64,000 nt of DNA from Mangrovibacter yixingensis (GTDB lineage Bacteria > Pseudomonadota > Gammaproteobacteria > Enterobacterales > Enterobacteriaceae). The stretch covers positions 1,054,001-1,118,000 of the forward strand of contig NZ_JAIVKM010000001.1 in assembly GCF_020523985.1 (NCBI RefSeq), read 5' to 3'. The notes beneath the pieces are model-generated. The model saw only the letters and a list, made by a program, of their open reading frames with translations. It was not told where the DNA came from and ran no database searches. The first letter of the stretch is position 1; each line of letters begins with the position of its first letter. Positions 11,530-20,992 of this stretch are shown piece by piece. The position numbers and the translations under genes were made by a program.

Positions 11530-12738
11530 ATGAAACCTGTTTATCTTGATAATAATGCAACAACGCGTCTTGACCCAATGGTGCTCGAAGCAATGATGCC
11601 TTATCTCACTGAGCACTATGGTAACCCGTCCTCTATCCATGATTTCGGCGGGCCGGGACGTGTGGCTCTGGCCCGGGCAAGGTCACAGTTGGCTGCACTA
11701 TTAGGGGCGAGCTATGAGAGCGAAATCGTTTTCACCTCTTGTGCAACTGAAGCGACATCGACTGCCATTCATTCGGCGGTGACATTGGCACCTGAGAAAA
11801 AAGAGATAATCACAACAGCGGTTGAACACCCCGCAACGCTGGCAGTTTGCGAAAACCTTGAACGAATGGGCTATACCATTCATCGCCTTGCCGTCAATGA
11901 ACAAGGCGCGTTGGATCTGGAACAGTATCGTGCTTTGTTAAACCCCAACGTTGCGCTGGTCACTGTTATGTGGGCTAACAATGAAACAGGCGTGGTTTTT
12001 CCGGTTCCTGAAATGGCTGAAATGGCCCATGAACAGGGCATTCTTTTTCACTGTGACGCGGTGCAGTATGTTGGGAAATGCCCAATATCATTGGCGAATA
12101 CCGCCATTGATATGCTCTCTTGCTCGGGCCACAAATTCCATGGGCCAAAAGGTATCGGCGCGTTGTATATCCGGCGCAATACGCGTTTTCGTCCTTTCTT
12201 GCGTGGTGGCCATCAGGAACGTGGCCGCCGTGCCGGGACTGAAAATATCGCCGGTATTGTAGGAATGGGGGCGGCCAGCGAACTGGCAGATATCCATATG
12301 CCCATGATGCAAAGTGGTGTAGTGGCGCTGCGAGACCGCCTGGAACAAGGGCTTGTGGCTCAGATTCCTCATGCGTTGATTATGGGCAAGGGCCAGCCAA
12401 GAACACCCAACACACTGAATATGGCATTCGAGTTTATCGAAGGTGAAGCCATTTTATTGTTGATGAACCAGGTAGGTATTGCCGCGTCAAGTGGTAGCGC
12501 TTGTACGTCAGGTTCACTGGAACCGTCCCATGTTATGCGGGCAATGTCGATTCCCTATACCGCGGCTCACGGCAGTATTCGCTTCTCTTTGTCACGTTAT
12601 ACCCGCGAAAAAGAGATTGATCATGTCATTGAGCAATTGCCAGATATTGTCTCCCGGTTGCGTACACTATCGCCTTACTGGCAAGAAGGTAAGCCTCAGG
12701 CTGCGATTACTCAGGACTTTTTGCCGACTTACGGTTAA
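11530..12738 (+). CDS. nifS: NifS, cysteine desulfurase
   Basis: PLP enzyme that takes sulfur from cysteine as a persulfide for NifU. It has 402 residues. The PLP lysine is K202 in SCSGHKFHGPKG. The persulfide cysteine is C325 in SSGSACTSGSLEPSH. The N-terminal YLDNNATT block is typical. A GAGAGGAAG ribosome site precedes the ATG. It lies 29 bases after nifU and 15 before nifV. Confidence 0.96.
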   Translation: MKPVYLDNNATTRLDPMVLEAMMPYLTEHYGNPSSIHDFGGPGRVALARARSQLAALLGASYESEIVFTSCATEATSTAIHSAVTLAPEKKEIITTAVEHPATLAVCENLERMGYTIHRLAVNEQGALDLEQYRALLNPNVALVTVMWANNETGVVFPVPEMAEMAHEQGILFHCDAVQYVGKCPISLANTAIDMLSCSGHKFHGPKGIGALYIRRNTRFRPFLRGGHQERGRRAGTENIAGIVGMGAASELADIHMPMMQSGVVALRDRLEQGLVAQIPHALIMGKGQPRTPNTLNMAFEFIEGEAILLLMNQVGIAASSGSACTSGSLEPSHVMRAMSIPYTAAHGSIRFSLSRYTREKEIDHVIEQLPDIVSRLRTLSPYWQEGKPQAAITQDFLPTYG

Positions 12739-12753
12739 TAAGGCAGGTTTGCG

Positions 12754-13890
12754 ATGGATGTGGTTATCAACGATACAACATTGCGGGATGGCGAACAGAG
12801 CCCCGGTGTCGCATTCCTGGCAAATGAAAAATTAGCTATAGCCCGTGCGCTGATTATGGCCGGGGTTAAGGAACTGGAAGTCGGGACGCCAGCGATGGGC
12901 GAGGAAGAGTGCCGGCGCATTCGGGAACTGCGTGATCATCTGCCAGATGCAACGATGATGACCTGGTGTCGAATGAATGCGCAGGAAATTCTGGCAAGTG
13001 CAGAGCTGGGTATGAATTGGGTGGATATTTCCATTCCATCTTCCGGTTTTCTTATGGCCTATAAGCTACACCAGCCCTGGTCGGATGTTGCCCCGCGTCT
13101 GCGCAAACTGATTATGCTTGCCCGTGAACAGGGTATGCAGGTTTGCATTGGGTGTGAAGACGCCTCTCGGGCGACTGATGATGAGCTACAGCGTATAGCT
13201 GAACTGGCGAGTGAGGCGGGTGCTCAACGCCTGAGGTTTGCCGACACACTGGGCATTATGGACCCTTTCAGTACCTGGAACCGTATTTCTACCCTGCGTT
13301 CACACTGGCCTGGTCAGCTGGAAATGCATGCTCATAACGACCTGGGGCTGGCAACCGCGAATACACTGGCAGCCGTTCGTGCCGGAGCAACTCATGTTAA
13401 TACCACCGTGCTGGGGTTAGGTGAACGCGCGGGGAATGCGGCGTTAGAAAGTGTGGTTGTCTCGCTGCTAACCTGCCTTGGTGCAAACAGTGGTGTCAAT
13501 TTGACCCACTTGTATGACTTGTGCCAACTGGTCGCGGTTGCGGCCGGGAGGCAAATAGATGCCCAGCAACCGCTGGTGGGTGGCCAGGTGTTTACTCATG
13601 AATCCGGCCTGCATGTGGCGGCATTGCTGCGCCATAAACAGAGTTACCAGGGAATAGACCCGGCGATACTGGGACGGGAATACAACCTGGTTCTGGGCAA
13701 ACATTCCGGGCACCAAGCAGTAAGTGGTGTTTTCGCCCGGATGGGGTATGTGTTGAGCGAGCAACAATGTGATTCATTACTGCGTGCTGTTCAGGGATTT
13801 GCTGAACGTTTAAAACGCAATCCGGGTGATTTGGAATTGTTGCAAATGTACCAACAAACCTGCCCGGGCGACCTGGCCTGCTCAGGTTAA
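12754..13890 (+). CDS. nifV: NifV, homocitrate synthase
   Basis: Condenses acetyl-CoA and 2-oxoglutarate to homocitrate, the organic ligand of FeMo-co. The 378 residues fit the family. The isopropylmalate/homocitrate synthase signatures are present: [16 protein letters not shown] at the N-terminus, the metal-binding [16 protein letters not shown], and the catalytic [11 protein letters not shown] block. The N-terminal DGEQ and HxH metal ligands are intact. Confidence 0.96.
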   Translation: MDVVINDTTLRDGEQSPGVAFLANEKLAIARALIMAGVKELEVGTPAMGEEECRRIRELRDHLPDATMMTWCRMNAQEILASAELGMNWVDISIPSSGFLMAYKLHQPWSDVAPRLRKLIMLAREQGMQVCIGCEDASRATDDELQRIAELASEAGAQRLRFADTLGIMDPFSTWNRISTLRSHWPGQLEMHAHNDLGLATANTLAAVRAGATHVNTTVLGLGERAGNAALESVVVSLLTCLGANSGVNLTHLYDLCQLVAVAAGRQIDAQQPLVGGQVFTHESGLHVAALLRHKQSYQGIDPAILGREYNLVLGKHSGHQAVSGVFARMGYVLSEQQCDSLLRAVQGFAERLKRNPGDLELLQMYQQTCPGDLACSG

Positions 13891-13900
13891 GGGGGCGACA

Positions 13901-14167
13901 GTGGAATGGTTTTATCAATTACCAGGCGTAAATGCGCTGGATTCGTTGGAAAGTTTTTTCTCCTTTTTTGACGTGCCCTGTGAACCTGAACGGTTACAGC
14001 GCGCATCAGTTCTTATTCTGCGAGAGTTTCGCCAACGCCTGCAAGATGCGGTCCCACTGCGCAACAGCCTGGAAAGTGACACTGACCCGGCCTGGCAGCT
14101 GGCCCGGCGTTTGCTCAATGAGAGCTATCTTGCAGTTTGTGAAGAACAAGGGGTATTACATGACTAA
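13901..14167 (+). CDS. nifW: NifW, nitrogenase-protective protein
   Basis: Small protein implicated in MoFe-protein maturation or oxygen protection. The family start (M)EWFYQ corresponds to a GTG at 13901, preceded by AGGGGG, 10 bases after the nifV stop; a longer frame start lies inside nifV. It has 88 residues, with the conserved LARRLLNESY near the end. Its last codons overlap nifZ by 8 bases. Confidence 0.9.
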   Translation: MEWFYQLPGVNALDSLESFFSFFDVPCEPERLQRASVLILREFRQRLQDAVPLRNSLESDTDPAWQLARRLLNESYLAVCEEQGVLHD

Positions 14168-14603
14168 ACCACGGTTTTCCTTTGGTGATGAAGTTCGTGT
14201 TGTGCGTGCTGTGCGCAATGATGGCACTTATCCTGGGCTGCAAAAAGGTGAGCTTCTGGTGCGCAGAGGCAGTATTGGCTATGTGCGCGAGTGGGGCGTG
14301 TACCTTCAAGAGCATATTGTCTACCAGGTCCATTTCCCTTCTGAAGGGCGAGTAGTAGGCTGCCGTGAGGGTGAGCTGATTGCTGCAGAAGTGTTCTGGG
14401 ATGCCGGGTTATTCCAGTATGGCGACCAGGTTGAAGTGAACGCGACGCTGACGCTTAAAGGTCAGGTCGTTGCCGCTCCAGGGGCGATAGGCAAAATAAC
14501 GGCAACCGGCCAGGGTTTGCAGGGCGAGAGTTTTACCGTCCAGTTTGGCGACCGCTTCTTACAAGTCCCGGCCCGCTTACTGCGACAGGTGGAGGTCGGA
14601 TGA
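14160..14603 (+). CDS. nifZ: NifZ
   Basis: Accessory protein needed to form the second P-cluster of the MoFe protein. The ATG at 14160 overlaps the nifW end and gives 147 residues, near the Klebsiella NifZ length. The SH3-like NifZ motif FGDEVRVVRAVRNDGTYPG is near the N-terminus, with a second repeat-like block (YGDQVEVNATLTLKG) after residue 80. It ends in an ATGA overlap with nifM, indicating translational coupling. Confidence 0.92.
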   Translation: MTKPRFSFGDEVRVVRAVRNDGTYPGLQKGELLVRRGSIGYVREWGVYLQEHIVYQVHFPSEGRVVGCREGELIAAEVFWDAGLFQYGDQVEVNATLTLKGQVVAAPGAIGKITATGQGLQGESFTVQFGDRFLQVPARLLRQVEVG

Positions 14604-15412
14604 ATACAGCCCAATTGCCCTGGCAACGCTTTGCCGCGTTGCAACTGGCAAAGCGCCACTGGAATTGTTTACCCGAAGAAATCACGGCAGATCAACAAAG
14701 CGCATTTCAGGCACAACTTGCCCGCCAGGTAACGCTGGAAATGGCTATTTGCCGCCATTACCCGGCCGACAATACTGTTGGGCAATTAGCGGCTCTGGTG
14801 CGCAAAGAACAGGCGGATTTTATGGAAACTCATGGGTTTACTCATGATGAACAACTGGCTGTTGCTGCCCACCAGGCACATGTTACTTCGGTAATGAATC
14901 GTATTGCCCGCAAGGCTCCGCCACCCGATGACCAGGAAGTGGTTGCCTGGTACCAGGCGAATGCAGCGCGTTTTTGCCGCCCGGCGCAAAGAAAAGCCAG
15001 GCATATTCTGCTTACTTGCGACAACGATGAAGACAGGTCGCCAGAAAGAGCACAAATCGCTGGAATTATTCAGTCTATTAGCGAAGACCCCGAAAGTTTT
15101 GCCGACCAGGCTCTGCGATTTTCCCATTGCCCAAGTGCAATGGATGGCGGATTACTGGGCTGGATAAGCCCAGGGCTGTTATACCCAGAACTTGACAGTT
15201 GCCTGTTTTCCCTTGAAAAAGGCCAATTAAGTGAGGTGGTGGAAACGGTGTTGGGGTTGCATATTCTACTCTGTGAGGATATTCGCCCGGCCGAAGCACT
15301 GGATGAAGCTGTGGCACTGGAAAAAGCACGTGCCTGGTTAACCGAACAAACAAGAAAGCGCTATCAACAACAGTGGCTGTCCAGCCTGCTAACGTTACCG
15401 GCCGCCCACTGA
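14600..15412 (+). CDS. nifM: NifM, peptidyl-prolyl isomerase for NifH maturation
   Basis: Parvulin-type prolyl isomerase required to fold or activate the Fe protein. It has 270 residues. The N-terminal half is helical and NifM-specific. The C-terminal half has the rotamase pattern (ARHILLT, SFADQALRFSHCPSAMDGG, LGWISPG, LGLHILLCE). The ATG overlaps the nifZ stop by 4 bases. It is the last gene of the nifU operon and is followed by a strong terminator. Confidence 0.94.
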   Translation: MNTAQLPWQRFAALQLAKRHWNCLPEEITADQQSAFQAQLARQVTLEMAICRHYPADNTVGQLAALVRKEQADFMETHGFTHDEQLAVAAHQAHVTSVMNRIARKAPPPDDQEVVAWYQANAARFCRPAQRKARHILLTCDNDEDRSPERAQIAGIIQSISEDPESFADQALRFSHCPSAMDGGLLGWISPGLLYPELDSCLFSLEKGQLSEVVETVLGLHILLCEDIRPAEALDEAVALEKARAWLTEQTRKRYQQQWLSSLLTLPAAH

Positions 15413-15415
15413 AAA

Positions 15416-15447
15416 CTCTCTGCCAGCAGGCAGAGAGCCTTTGTTTT
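15416..15447 (+). terminator. Terminator after nifM
   Basis: CTCTCTGCC-agca-GGCAGAGAG is a perfect 9-bp stem followed by CCTTTGTTTT. It lies between the convergent nifM and nifF genes and faces nifM. Confidence 0.85.
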
Positions 15448-15471
15448 ATGGGAATGTTTCACGGGAACGTT

Positions 15472-16002
15472 TTACGCGAACAGTGGGGTAATTTGCTCCA
15501 GCCAGCTATCGAGGCGTTCTTCACTCAGGTCATATTGATTATCCTGATCCAGAACCAGACCAACAAATTTCTCACCAACTAATGCGGCAGAATGGTTAAA
15601 GCTGTAGCCTTCATTGGGCCAGTCGCCAATCAGTTTTGCTCCACAGGCGCTCAGCACGTCATACAGTGGTTTCAGGGCGCTGACAAAGTTATCCGGGTAT
15701 GCGACCTGGTCACCCAGCCCGAACAAAGCAACATGCTTACCCGTCAAGTCCACACCTTGCAGTGAATCCAGAAACTCCAGCCAGGATTCCGACTCACACC
15801 CTGATTCAATGCCGGGTAATTGCCCGTCGCCTAATGTGGGTGTCCCCAGCATCAAAACCGGATAAGACAAAAACGTTTCCAGAGATGTCCGGTTAATGTT
15901 TACGGGCGAATCTGCAGCGTCTCCCAGCTTTTTATGAATCAACTTCGCAATCTTGCGGGTTTTACCCGTATCAGAACCAAAAAAAATGCCGACATTTGCC
16001 AT
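15472..16002 (-). CDS. nifF: NifF, flavodoxin
   Basis: FMN protein carrying electrons from NifJ to NifH. The ATG at 16002 (MANVGIFFGSDTGKTRKIAK) has an AAGGAG site and gives 176 residues as in Klebsiella; an upstream in-frame ATG lies at the sigma-54 promoter. The FMN phosphate loop GSDTGKT is at residues 9-15. Flavodoxin blocks TPTLGDGQLPG and FGLGDQVAYPDNF are present. It is divergent from nifL. Confidence 0.96.
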   Translation of the reverse strand: MANVGIFFGSDTGKTRKIAKLIHKKLGDAADSPVNINRTSLETFLSYPVLMLGTPTLGDGQLPGIESGCESESWLEFLDSLQGVDLTGKHVALFGLGDQVAYPDNFVSALKPLYDVLSACGAKLIGDWPNEGYSFNHSAALVGEKFVGLVLDQDNQYDLSEERLDSWLEQITPLFA

Positions 16003-16062
16003 AACAGACTCCTTAGGTGGGCGTAACGCCAGGAAACTGACGCCATGATTTTTACCTGATAG

Positions 16063-16078
16063 TGCGAACAACGTGCCA
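16063..16078 (-). promoter_or_regulatory. Sigma-54 promoter of nifF
   Basis: On the minus strand, TGGCAC-GTTGT-TCGCA is a near-consensus -24/-12 element with GG-N10-GC, about 60 bases before the nifF ATG. No exact NifA site was found upstream of it in the nifF-nifL gap. Confidence 0.82.
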
Positions 16079-16088
16079 GAGTTTCAGG

Positions 16089-16126
16089 TGCACAAAACTG
16101 GCGCAAAAATGCACTAAAAATGATCG
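16089..16126. promoter_or_regulatory. NtrC-binding region between nifF and nifL
   Basis: The 17-base TGCACAAAACTGGCGCA at 16089-16105 matches the NtrC dyad TGCACC-N5-GGTGCA at 10 of 12 fixed positions. A weaker half-site beginning TGCACT starts at 16110, exactly 21 bases on. Klebsiella nifL likewise has two NtrC sites 21 bases apart. The position, about 160-185 bases before the inferred nifLA start, suits nitrogen-status control. Confidence 0.6.
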
Positions 16127-16254
16127 TGATAGTGGGTATTGCGAGCAAAACAGTTGGCAAAAAAGCCAGTGGATCACAGCCTGGTGGTGAAAAAATGAGC
16201 TAAATTTGCGCTACGTCAATACCCACGCAGAAAATGGGACTACTGCTTGTTGGA

Positions 16255-16270
16255 TTGCACGTTTTTCGCA
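16255..16270 (+). promoter_or_regulatory. Probable sigma-54 promoter of nifLA
   Basis: TTGCACGTTTTTCGCA fits the -24/-12 layout, but the first of the two invariant G positions is T. A weak -24 is plausible for nifL, which has an atypical promoter in Klebsiella. No better GG-N10-GC match was found in the gap. Confidence 0.45.
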
Positions 16271-16360
16271 TGTGTAACGCAGAACCAATTTTGTTGTCTT
16301 TACGCACCAAATATTGTCGCAAAAGTGACAGGCCAGGTCGTTAACCAGAAGGGGGAGAGG

Positions 16361-17848
16361 ATGAGTGATACGTTATCGTTCGTATCGGATGTTTATCCAC
16401 AGGGTGAAATTGCCGATACGCTGTTACACCAGCAAAACGCGCTGTTCACTGCACTGGTGGCACAATCCGCCGTGGCTATCTCTCTTACTGATGCCGATGC
16501 GCGTATTGTTTATTGTAATACGGCATTTTGCCAGTTGACTGGCTACAGTGCTTCGCAATTAATCGGGCAAAATCACCGTATTTTGGCCAGCAGGCAAACA
16601 CCACGTACTGTTTATGACGATATGTGGCACCACCTCACTCAGGGTACTCCATGGCGGGGACAGCTGATTAACCAGCGTTGTGATGGCAGCCTTTATTTAG
16701 GTGAAGTGGATATCACACCCATATTTGGTGGCAGCGGCAAAGTTGATTACTTTTTGGCAATGCAAAAAGACATCAGCGACAACTATGCGTTGCAACAACG
16801 CCTGCGCAACCATATGACACTCATCACAGCCGTTCTGAACAACATTCCGGCGGCCGTTGTGGTGACGGATGGCGAAGGCAATGTGGTTATGGACAACCTG
16901 GCCTATAAAACACTCTGTGCAGACTGTGGGGGCATGGAAGCTTTGTCGCTACTGGGTTACCAACATAATGAAGCCCGGCAGGAAGAGGGCAAAATCTTGC
17001 CGCTTATTGTCCGGGGAAAACGGCGTTGGTTCAACCTGAGCTACTGGCCTTTACCTGGTGTTAATGAAGAAGCAAGCCTCTACTTTACCGATAACGCTCA
17101 ACCCCGCACTTTGGTGCTGGTAACCGACTGTACCGAACAGCATCAGCAACAACAACAAGGGCGACTTGACCGCCTGAAACAGCAGTTAACCTACGGTAAA
17201 TTACTGGCAGCAATTCGTGAATCAGTGGATGCCGCTTTGGTGCAGCTTAATTGCCCCATCAATATGCTGGCAGCCGCCCGCCGACTAAATGGTGATGACC
17301 ATGGCAATATGGCGCTGGAGTCTGCCTGGCGTGAAGGTGAGGCCGCAGTAAGCCGCTTGCAGGCGTGCCGCCCGGAATTAGATAACGAACCTCCAGGATG
17401 GTGGTTGTTGCAATCATTACTGGCTGATCTTTCAGCATTGTATCTTACCCGTTTCCAACCCTGTCATACGCTTAATGTCTCACTTGAAGACAGAGCAATT
17501 CAGGCGTTTGGGCACCGTATTCAGGTGCTGGCTGTCCTGAGCCTGTGGCTGGACCGTGCATTGGTCCTTGTGCAGGATTTACAACCTTTTCAACTGGAAA
17601 TGCAAATTATTGGCAGCCGTGATGAGCGCTGGCTGACTCTCTACCTTACTGACAATATTCCCGTTCATCGGGCTCGATATAGCCAGACGACAGCGACCAG
17701 CCCTGGGCAGGGCATGGAACTGCGCCTGATGCAAACGCTGGTGGCCAACCACCAGGGGGCTATAGACCTGACAGCCGATCCCGATGGCGGAAGTTGCTTA
17801 ACTATCAGGCTGCCGTTTCCGGCAGCTCCGACAGGAGGTACAAAATGA
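16361..17848 (+). CDS. nifL: NifL, redox- and nitrogen-sensing anti-activator
   Basis: Flavoprotein that inhibits NifA when oxygen or fixed nitrogen is present. The ATG at 16361 follows GGGGGAGAGG and gives 495 residues, equal to Klebsiella NifL. The N-terminal PAS domain (about residues 25-140) includes TAFCQLTGYSASQLIGQNHR and the WRGQLINQRCDGSLY flavin-pocket region. A second PAS-like segment follows, then a linker with a Gln tract. A degenerate kinase-like C-terminus contains GMELRLMQTLVANHQGAI. The stop overlaps the nifA start, ensuring coupled synthesis of the partners. Confidence 0.95.
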   Translation: MSDTLSFVSDVYPQGEIADTLLHQQNALFTALVAQSAVAISLTDADARIVYCNTAFCQLTGYSASQLIGQNHRILASRQTPRTVYDDMWHHLTQGTPWRGQLINQRCDGSLYLGEVDITPIFGGSGKVDYFLAMQKDISDNYALQQRLRNHMTLITAVLNNIPAAVVVTDGEGNVVMDNLAYKTLCADCGGMEALSLLGYQHNEARQEEGKILPLIVRGKRRWFNLSYWPLPGVNEEASLYFTDNAQPRTLVLVTDCTEQHQQQQQGRLDRLKQQLTYGKLLAAIRESVDAALVQLNCPINMLAAARRLNGDDHGNMALESAWREGEAAVSRLQACRPELDNEPPGWWLLQSLLADLSALYLTRFQPCHTLNVSLEDRAIQAFGHRIQVLAVLSLWLDRALVLVQDLQPFQLEMQIIGSRDERWLTLYLTDNIPVHRARYSQTTATSPGQGMELRLMQTLVANHQGAIDLTADPDGGSCLTIRLPFPAAPTGGTK

Positions 17849-19416
17849 CCCAGTCCCCGGATACGGGCAATGTCGTTTGGCGTTTTGATCTGTCGCAACA
17901 ATTCACCGCAGTTCAGCGTATTAGCCTTGAACTCGGCCGCTGCAACAGTGTCAGCGATACTCTGCAGGCAGTGTTACGTATCCTGCATGATGATGCGTTT
18001 ATGCAACACGGTATGATTTGCCTGTTCAATCATGAACGCGGCGCACTGACCGTTGAAGCCTTACATTGCGACAGGCAGCATATTGTCGGTAGCAGCAGCC
18101 AGGTACGTTACCGTCCTGGTGAGGGGCTGGTGGGCACAATTTTAAGTTCTGCTCAGTCAGTGGTTTTGCCTCGCGTGGCAGATGACCAGCGCTTTCTTGA
18201 CCGGTTAAGCCTGTACGATTACGACTTACCCTTCATTGGCGTTCCGATCCCTGGCGATGACAAACCAATTGGTGTACTGGCGGCACAACCTATGGCTTTG
18301 TTTGAATCACGCCTTCCTGCCAGCACCCGTTTTTTAGAAACTATTGCCAGCCTGATTGCGCAAACAGTACGTCTGACTCACTACAGCCAGCCGAAAACCA
18401 CAAGCGCTGTTCAACAACCGCCTCAGCCTGCAAATTGCCAGACGCCACGCAGCTTCAGCTTCGAAAATATGGTAGGCAGCAGCCCAACGATGCGCCAGAT
18501 TCGTGAAGTTATCCAGCAGGTTGCTCGCTGGGATACGATGGTGCTGGTGCGTGGGGAGAGTGGCACGGGTAAAGAACTGGTCGCCAATGCCATTCATTAT
18601 TCATCGCCACGGGCATCTGCGCCCTTTGTAAAATTTAACTGTGCGGCACTGCCCGACAATTTGTTGGAAAGCGAATTGTTTGGCCACGAGAAAGGCGCGT
18701 TTACCGGGGCAGTGCGTCAGCGGAAAGGGCGTTTTGAACTGGCAGACGGTGGAACACTGTTTCTTGATGAAATCGGTGAAAGTAGCCCGTCTTTCCAGGC
18801 AAAATTGTTGCGTATCCTCCAGGAAGGGGAAATGGAGCGTGTGGGCGGTGATGAAACCATCAAGGTGAATGTGCGTATTGTCGCCGCCACCAACCGTAAT
18901 CTGGAAGAAGAAGTCCGGGCAGGGAATTTCCGGGAAGACCTTTATTATCGCTTGAATGTTATGCCGGTATCACTCCCGCCACTTCGTGAACGACAGGATG
19001 ATATAGACCTGCTGGCACGGCATCTGGTTAACAAAATCGCGGCACATCAGGGGCGTTCATTACGTATCACGGATGGTGCCATTCGTCTGTTGTTGAACTA
19101 TGCATGGCCCGGTAATGTGCGTGAGCTGGAAAACTGCCTCGAACGTGCGGCAGTGATGAGCGACAACGGTGTGATAGACCGCGATGTCATTTTGTTCAAC
19201 CACAATGAAGCCTTGCCACTGGTCAGTAAAATGTCTGCCGGCCCTGTGTCGGATGAAGACTGGCTTGATCAAAGCCTGGATGAGCGCCAGCGCATTATCG
19301 CCGCGTTAGAAAAAACAGGATGGGTTCAGGCGAAAGCCGCCCGTTTGCTGGGGATGACTCCACGCCAGGTTGCCTATCGTATCCAGATTATGGATATCAA
19401 TATGCACCGTTTCTAA
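17845..19416 (+). CDS. nifA: NifA, sigma-54-dependent activator of nif operons
   Basis: Enhancer-binding protein that activates the nif promoters at TGT-N10-ACA sites. The ATG at 17845 overlaps the nifL TGA by 4 bases and follows GGAGGT, giving 523 residues. The N-terminal GAF domain covers about residues 20-180. The AAA+ domain has Walker A GESGTGKE near residue 236, the sigma-54-contacting GAFTGA near 283, and Walker B GGTLFLDEIGE. The C-terminal Fis-type helix-turn-helix is AARLLGMTPRQVAYRIQIM. The linker before the C-terminus lacks a clear cysteine pair, as expected for the NifL-controlled type. Confidence 0.97.
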   Translation: MTQSPDTGNVVWRFDLSQQFTAVQRISLELGRCNSVSDTLQAVLRILHDDAFMQHGMICLFNHERGALTVEALHCDRQHIVGSSSQVRYRPGEGLVGTILSSAQSVVLPRVADDQRFLDRLSLYDYDLPFIGVPIPGDDKPIGVLAAQPMALFESRLPASTRFLETIASLIAQTVRLTHYSQPKTTSAVQQPPQPANCQTPRSFSFENMVGSSPTMRQIREVIQQVARWDTMVLVRGESGTGKELVANAIHYSSPRASAPFVKFNCAALPDNLLESELFGHEKGAFTGAVRQRKGRFELADGGTLFLDEIGESSPSFQAKLLRILQEGEMERVGGDETIKVNVRIVAATNRNLEEEVRAGNFREDLYYRLNVMPVSLPPLRERQDDIDLLARHLVNKIAAHQGRSLRITDGAIRLLLNYAWPGNVRELENCLERAAVMSDNGVIDRDVILFNHNEALPLVSKMSAGPVSDEDWLDQSLDERQRIIAALEKTGWVQAKAARLLGMTPRQVAYRIQIMDINMHRF

Positions 19417-19421
19417 AAAAT

Positions 19422-19437
19422 TGTGATCTTTGGCACA
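19422..19437. promoter_or_regulatory. NifA upstream activator site for nifB
   Basis: Perfect TGT-N10-ACA (TGTGATCTTTGGCACA), about 126 bases upstream of the inferred nifB start and immediately after the nifA stop. Confidence 0.8.
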
Positions 19438-19528
19438 TTGTCAGGTCTGTGCGGTAATGTTGACAATCTTTTATGGCATGGATGCCATTTAATATGTTGT
19501 TTTTAAATGGTTTTATTTCTGTGTGGAA

Positions 19529-19545
19529 CTGGTTCAGCCTTTGCA
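19529..19545 (+). promoter_or_regulatory. Sigma-54 promoter of nifBQ
   Basis: CTGGTTCAGCCTTTGCA has GG-N10-GC and a TTTGCA -12 half, close to the Klebsiella nifB promoter. Transcription should start near 19556, about 24 bases before the ATG. Confidence 0.85.
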
Positions 19546-19579
19546 ATAGTGGGATATCATTCACGAACCGGAAGAGATT

Positions 19580-20992
19580 ATGGCGCCTTGTCCTTCATCA
19601 CAAACTGCGCGTAGCTGCCGTACTGACAACAGTGCACAGTTCACCGCGCTACAGGCCAGCAAAGTTGCGCATCACCCGTGTTACTCATCCAGTGCACATC
19701 ACCAGTATGCCCGCATGCATCTGGCTGTGGCGCCCGCCTGTAATCTGCAATGTAACTACTGCAATCGTAAATATGACTGCAGCAATGAATCCCGTCCGGG
19801 TGTGGTGTCACAAGTGCTGACACCTGAGCAGGCAGTGGCAAGAGCGGTAGCTGGTGCCAGCGTGATGCCGCAATTATCCGTGGTGGGTATTGCTGGTCCC
19901 GGCGATCCGCTGGCAAACATTGGCCGCACGTTCTCCACTCTTGCTTTACTGCGTGAACAATTGCCAGATATCAAACAGTGTCTTTCCACTAACGGGCTGA
20001 TGTTGCCGGCAGTAACCGACCGCATTATTGATAGTGGCGTTGATCATGTCACTGTCACTGTTAACGCGATTGACCCGGATATTTCTGCAAAAATTTATGC
20101 CTGGCTTTGGGTGGATGGTGAGCGCTACAGCGGCCGGGAGGCAGGGGAAATCCTGCTGGCACGCCAGGAAGAAGGCGTCAGGAAGCTGACAGAGAAAGGC
20201 ATACTGGTGAAAATCAATTCCGTGCTTATTCCGGGAATTAATGACCGCCATTTAGCCCGGGTAAGTGAAGCCGTTCGTGGCTGGGGCGCGTTATTACACA
20301 ATGTTATGCCGCTGATTGCACGCCCTGAACATGGCACGGTGTTTGGTCTTAATGGGCAGCCAGAACCCGATAGCGCGATGGTGGATGCAGTGCGTGCCGA
20401 ATGTAGCCCAATGATGCCGCAAATGGCACATTGCAAACAATGTCGTGCAGATGCCATTGGCATGTTGGGTGAAGACCGCAGCCAGAGTCTGCCGTTGGCT
20501 GAAATGGAAAAACAAGCACGTCCGGGCCCGGACCAGGTGCATAAACGGGCCGCTATCCAGGCGCGTATTGCAACCCGTGGCGCTTCCGATGACCCGTTGG
20601 CTTGTCTTGTTGCGGTGACAACTTCCCGTGGGGATGTTATCGACTGCCATTTCGGGCATGCGCAACGAGTGCAAATCTACAGTCTCTCTGATGCCGGTGT
20701 CGTTTTGGTTAATGAGCGCTTTATGCCGCAATACTGTAAAGGGCCGGATTCTTGTGAAGGCGATGAGCAGCAGGCACCAGAAGCGCGTATGGCCGCAATT
20801 CTGGCGCTACTTGGCGATGTAAAAGCGGTATTCAGTGCACGTATTGGCTATGGCCCCTGGGTCAAACTGGAGCAGCAGGGGATCCAGCCTTGTATTGAAG
20901 GTGCCTGGCAGAATGTAACTGATGTGCTGGCCCGGTGGTGGGCGGTGCGTCGCCAGGCAGGAAACTTGCTTAATGAACAGGGGGCCGCCTGA
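19580..20992 (+). CDS. nifB: NifB, radical SAM FeMo-co core synthase
   Basis: Makes NifB-co, the 8Fe core of FeMo-co with its central carbide, using S-adenosylmethionine. It has 470 residues. The radical-SAM cysteines are C54, C58 and C61 in CNLQCNYCNRKYDC. GIAGPGDPLANI and the CxxC block HCKQCRADAIGMLGED follow. The C-terminal third is a NifX-like domain (VTTSRGDVIDCHFGHAQRV) fused as in Klebsiella. The start has a GGAAGAG site. The nifB stop and nifQ start overlap. Confidence 0.97.
   Translation: MAPCPSSQTARSCRTDNSAQFTALQASKVAHHPCYSSSAHHQYARMHLAVAPACNLQCNYCNRKYDCSNESRPGVVSQVLTPEQAVARAVAGASVMPQLSVVGIAGPGDPLANIGRTFSTLALLREQLPDIKQCLSTNGLMLPAVTDRIIDSGVDHVTVTVNAIDPDISAKIYAWLWVDGERYSGREAGEILLARQEEGVRKLTEKGILVKINSVLIPGINDRHLARVSEAVRGWGALLHNVMPLIARPEHGTVFGLNGQPEPDSAMVDAVRAECSPMMPQMAHCKQCRADAIGMLGEDRSQSLPLAEMEKQARPGPDQVHKRAAIQARIATRGASDDPLACLVAVTTSRGDVIDCHFGHAQRVQIYSLSDAGVVLVNERFMPQYCKGPDSCEGDEQQAPEARMAAILALLGDVKAVFSARIGYGPWVKLEQQGIQPCIEGAWQNVTDVLARWWAVRRQAGNLLNEQGAA

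Noticed and set aside
16271-16286. TGT-N10-ACC near-match to a NifA site between nifF and nifL
   Set aside because: The last triplet is wrong and it overlaps the inferred nifL start, over 190 bases from the nifF promoter.
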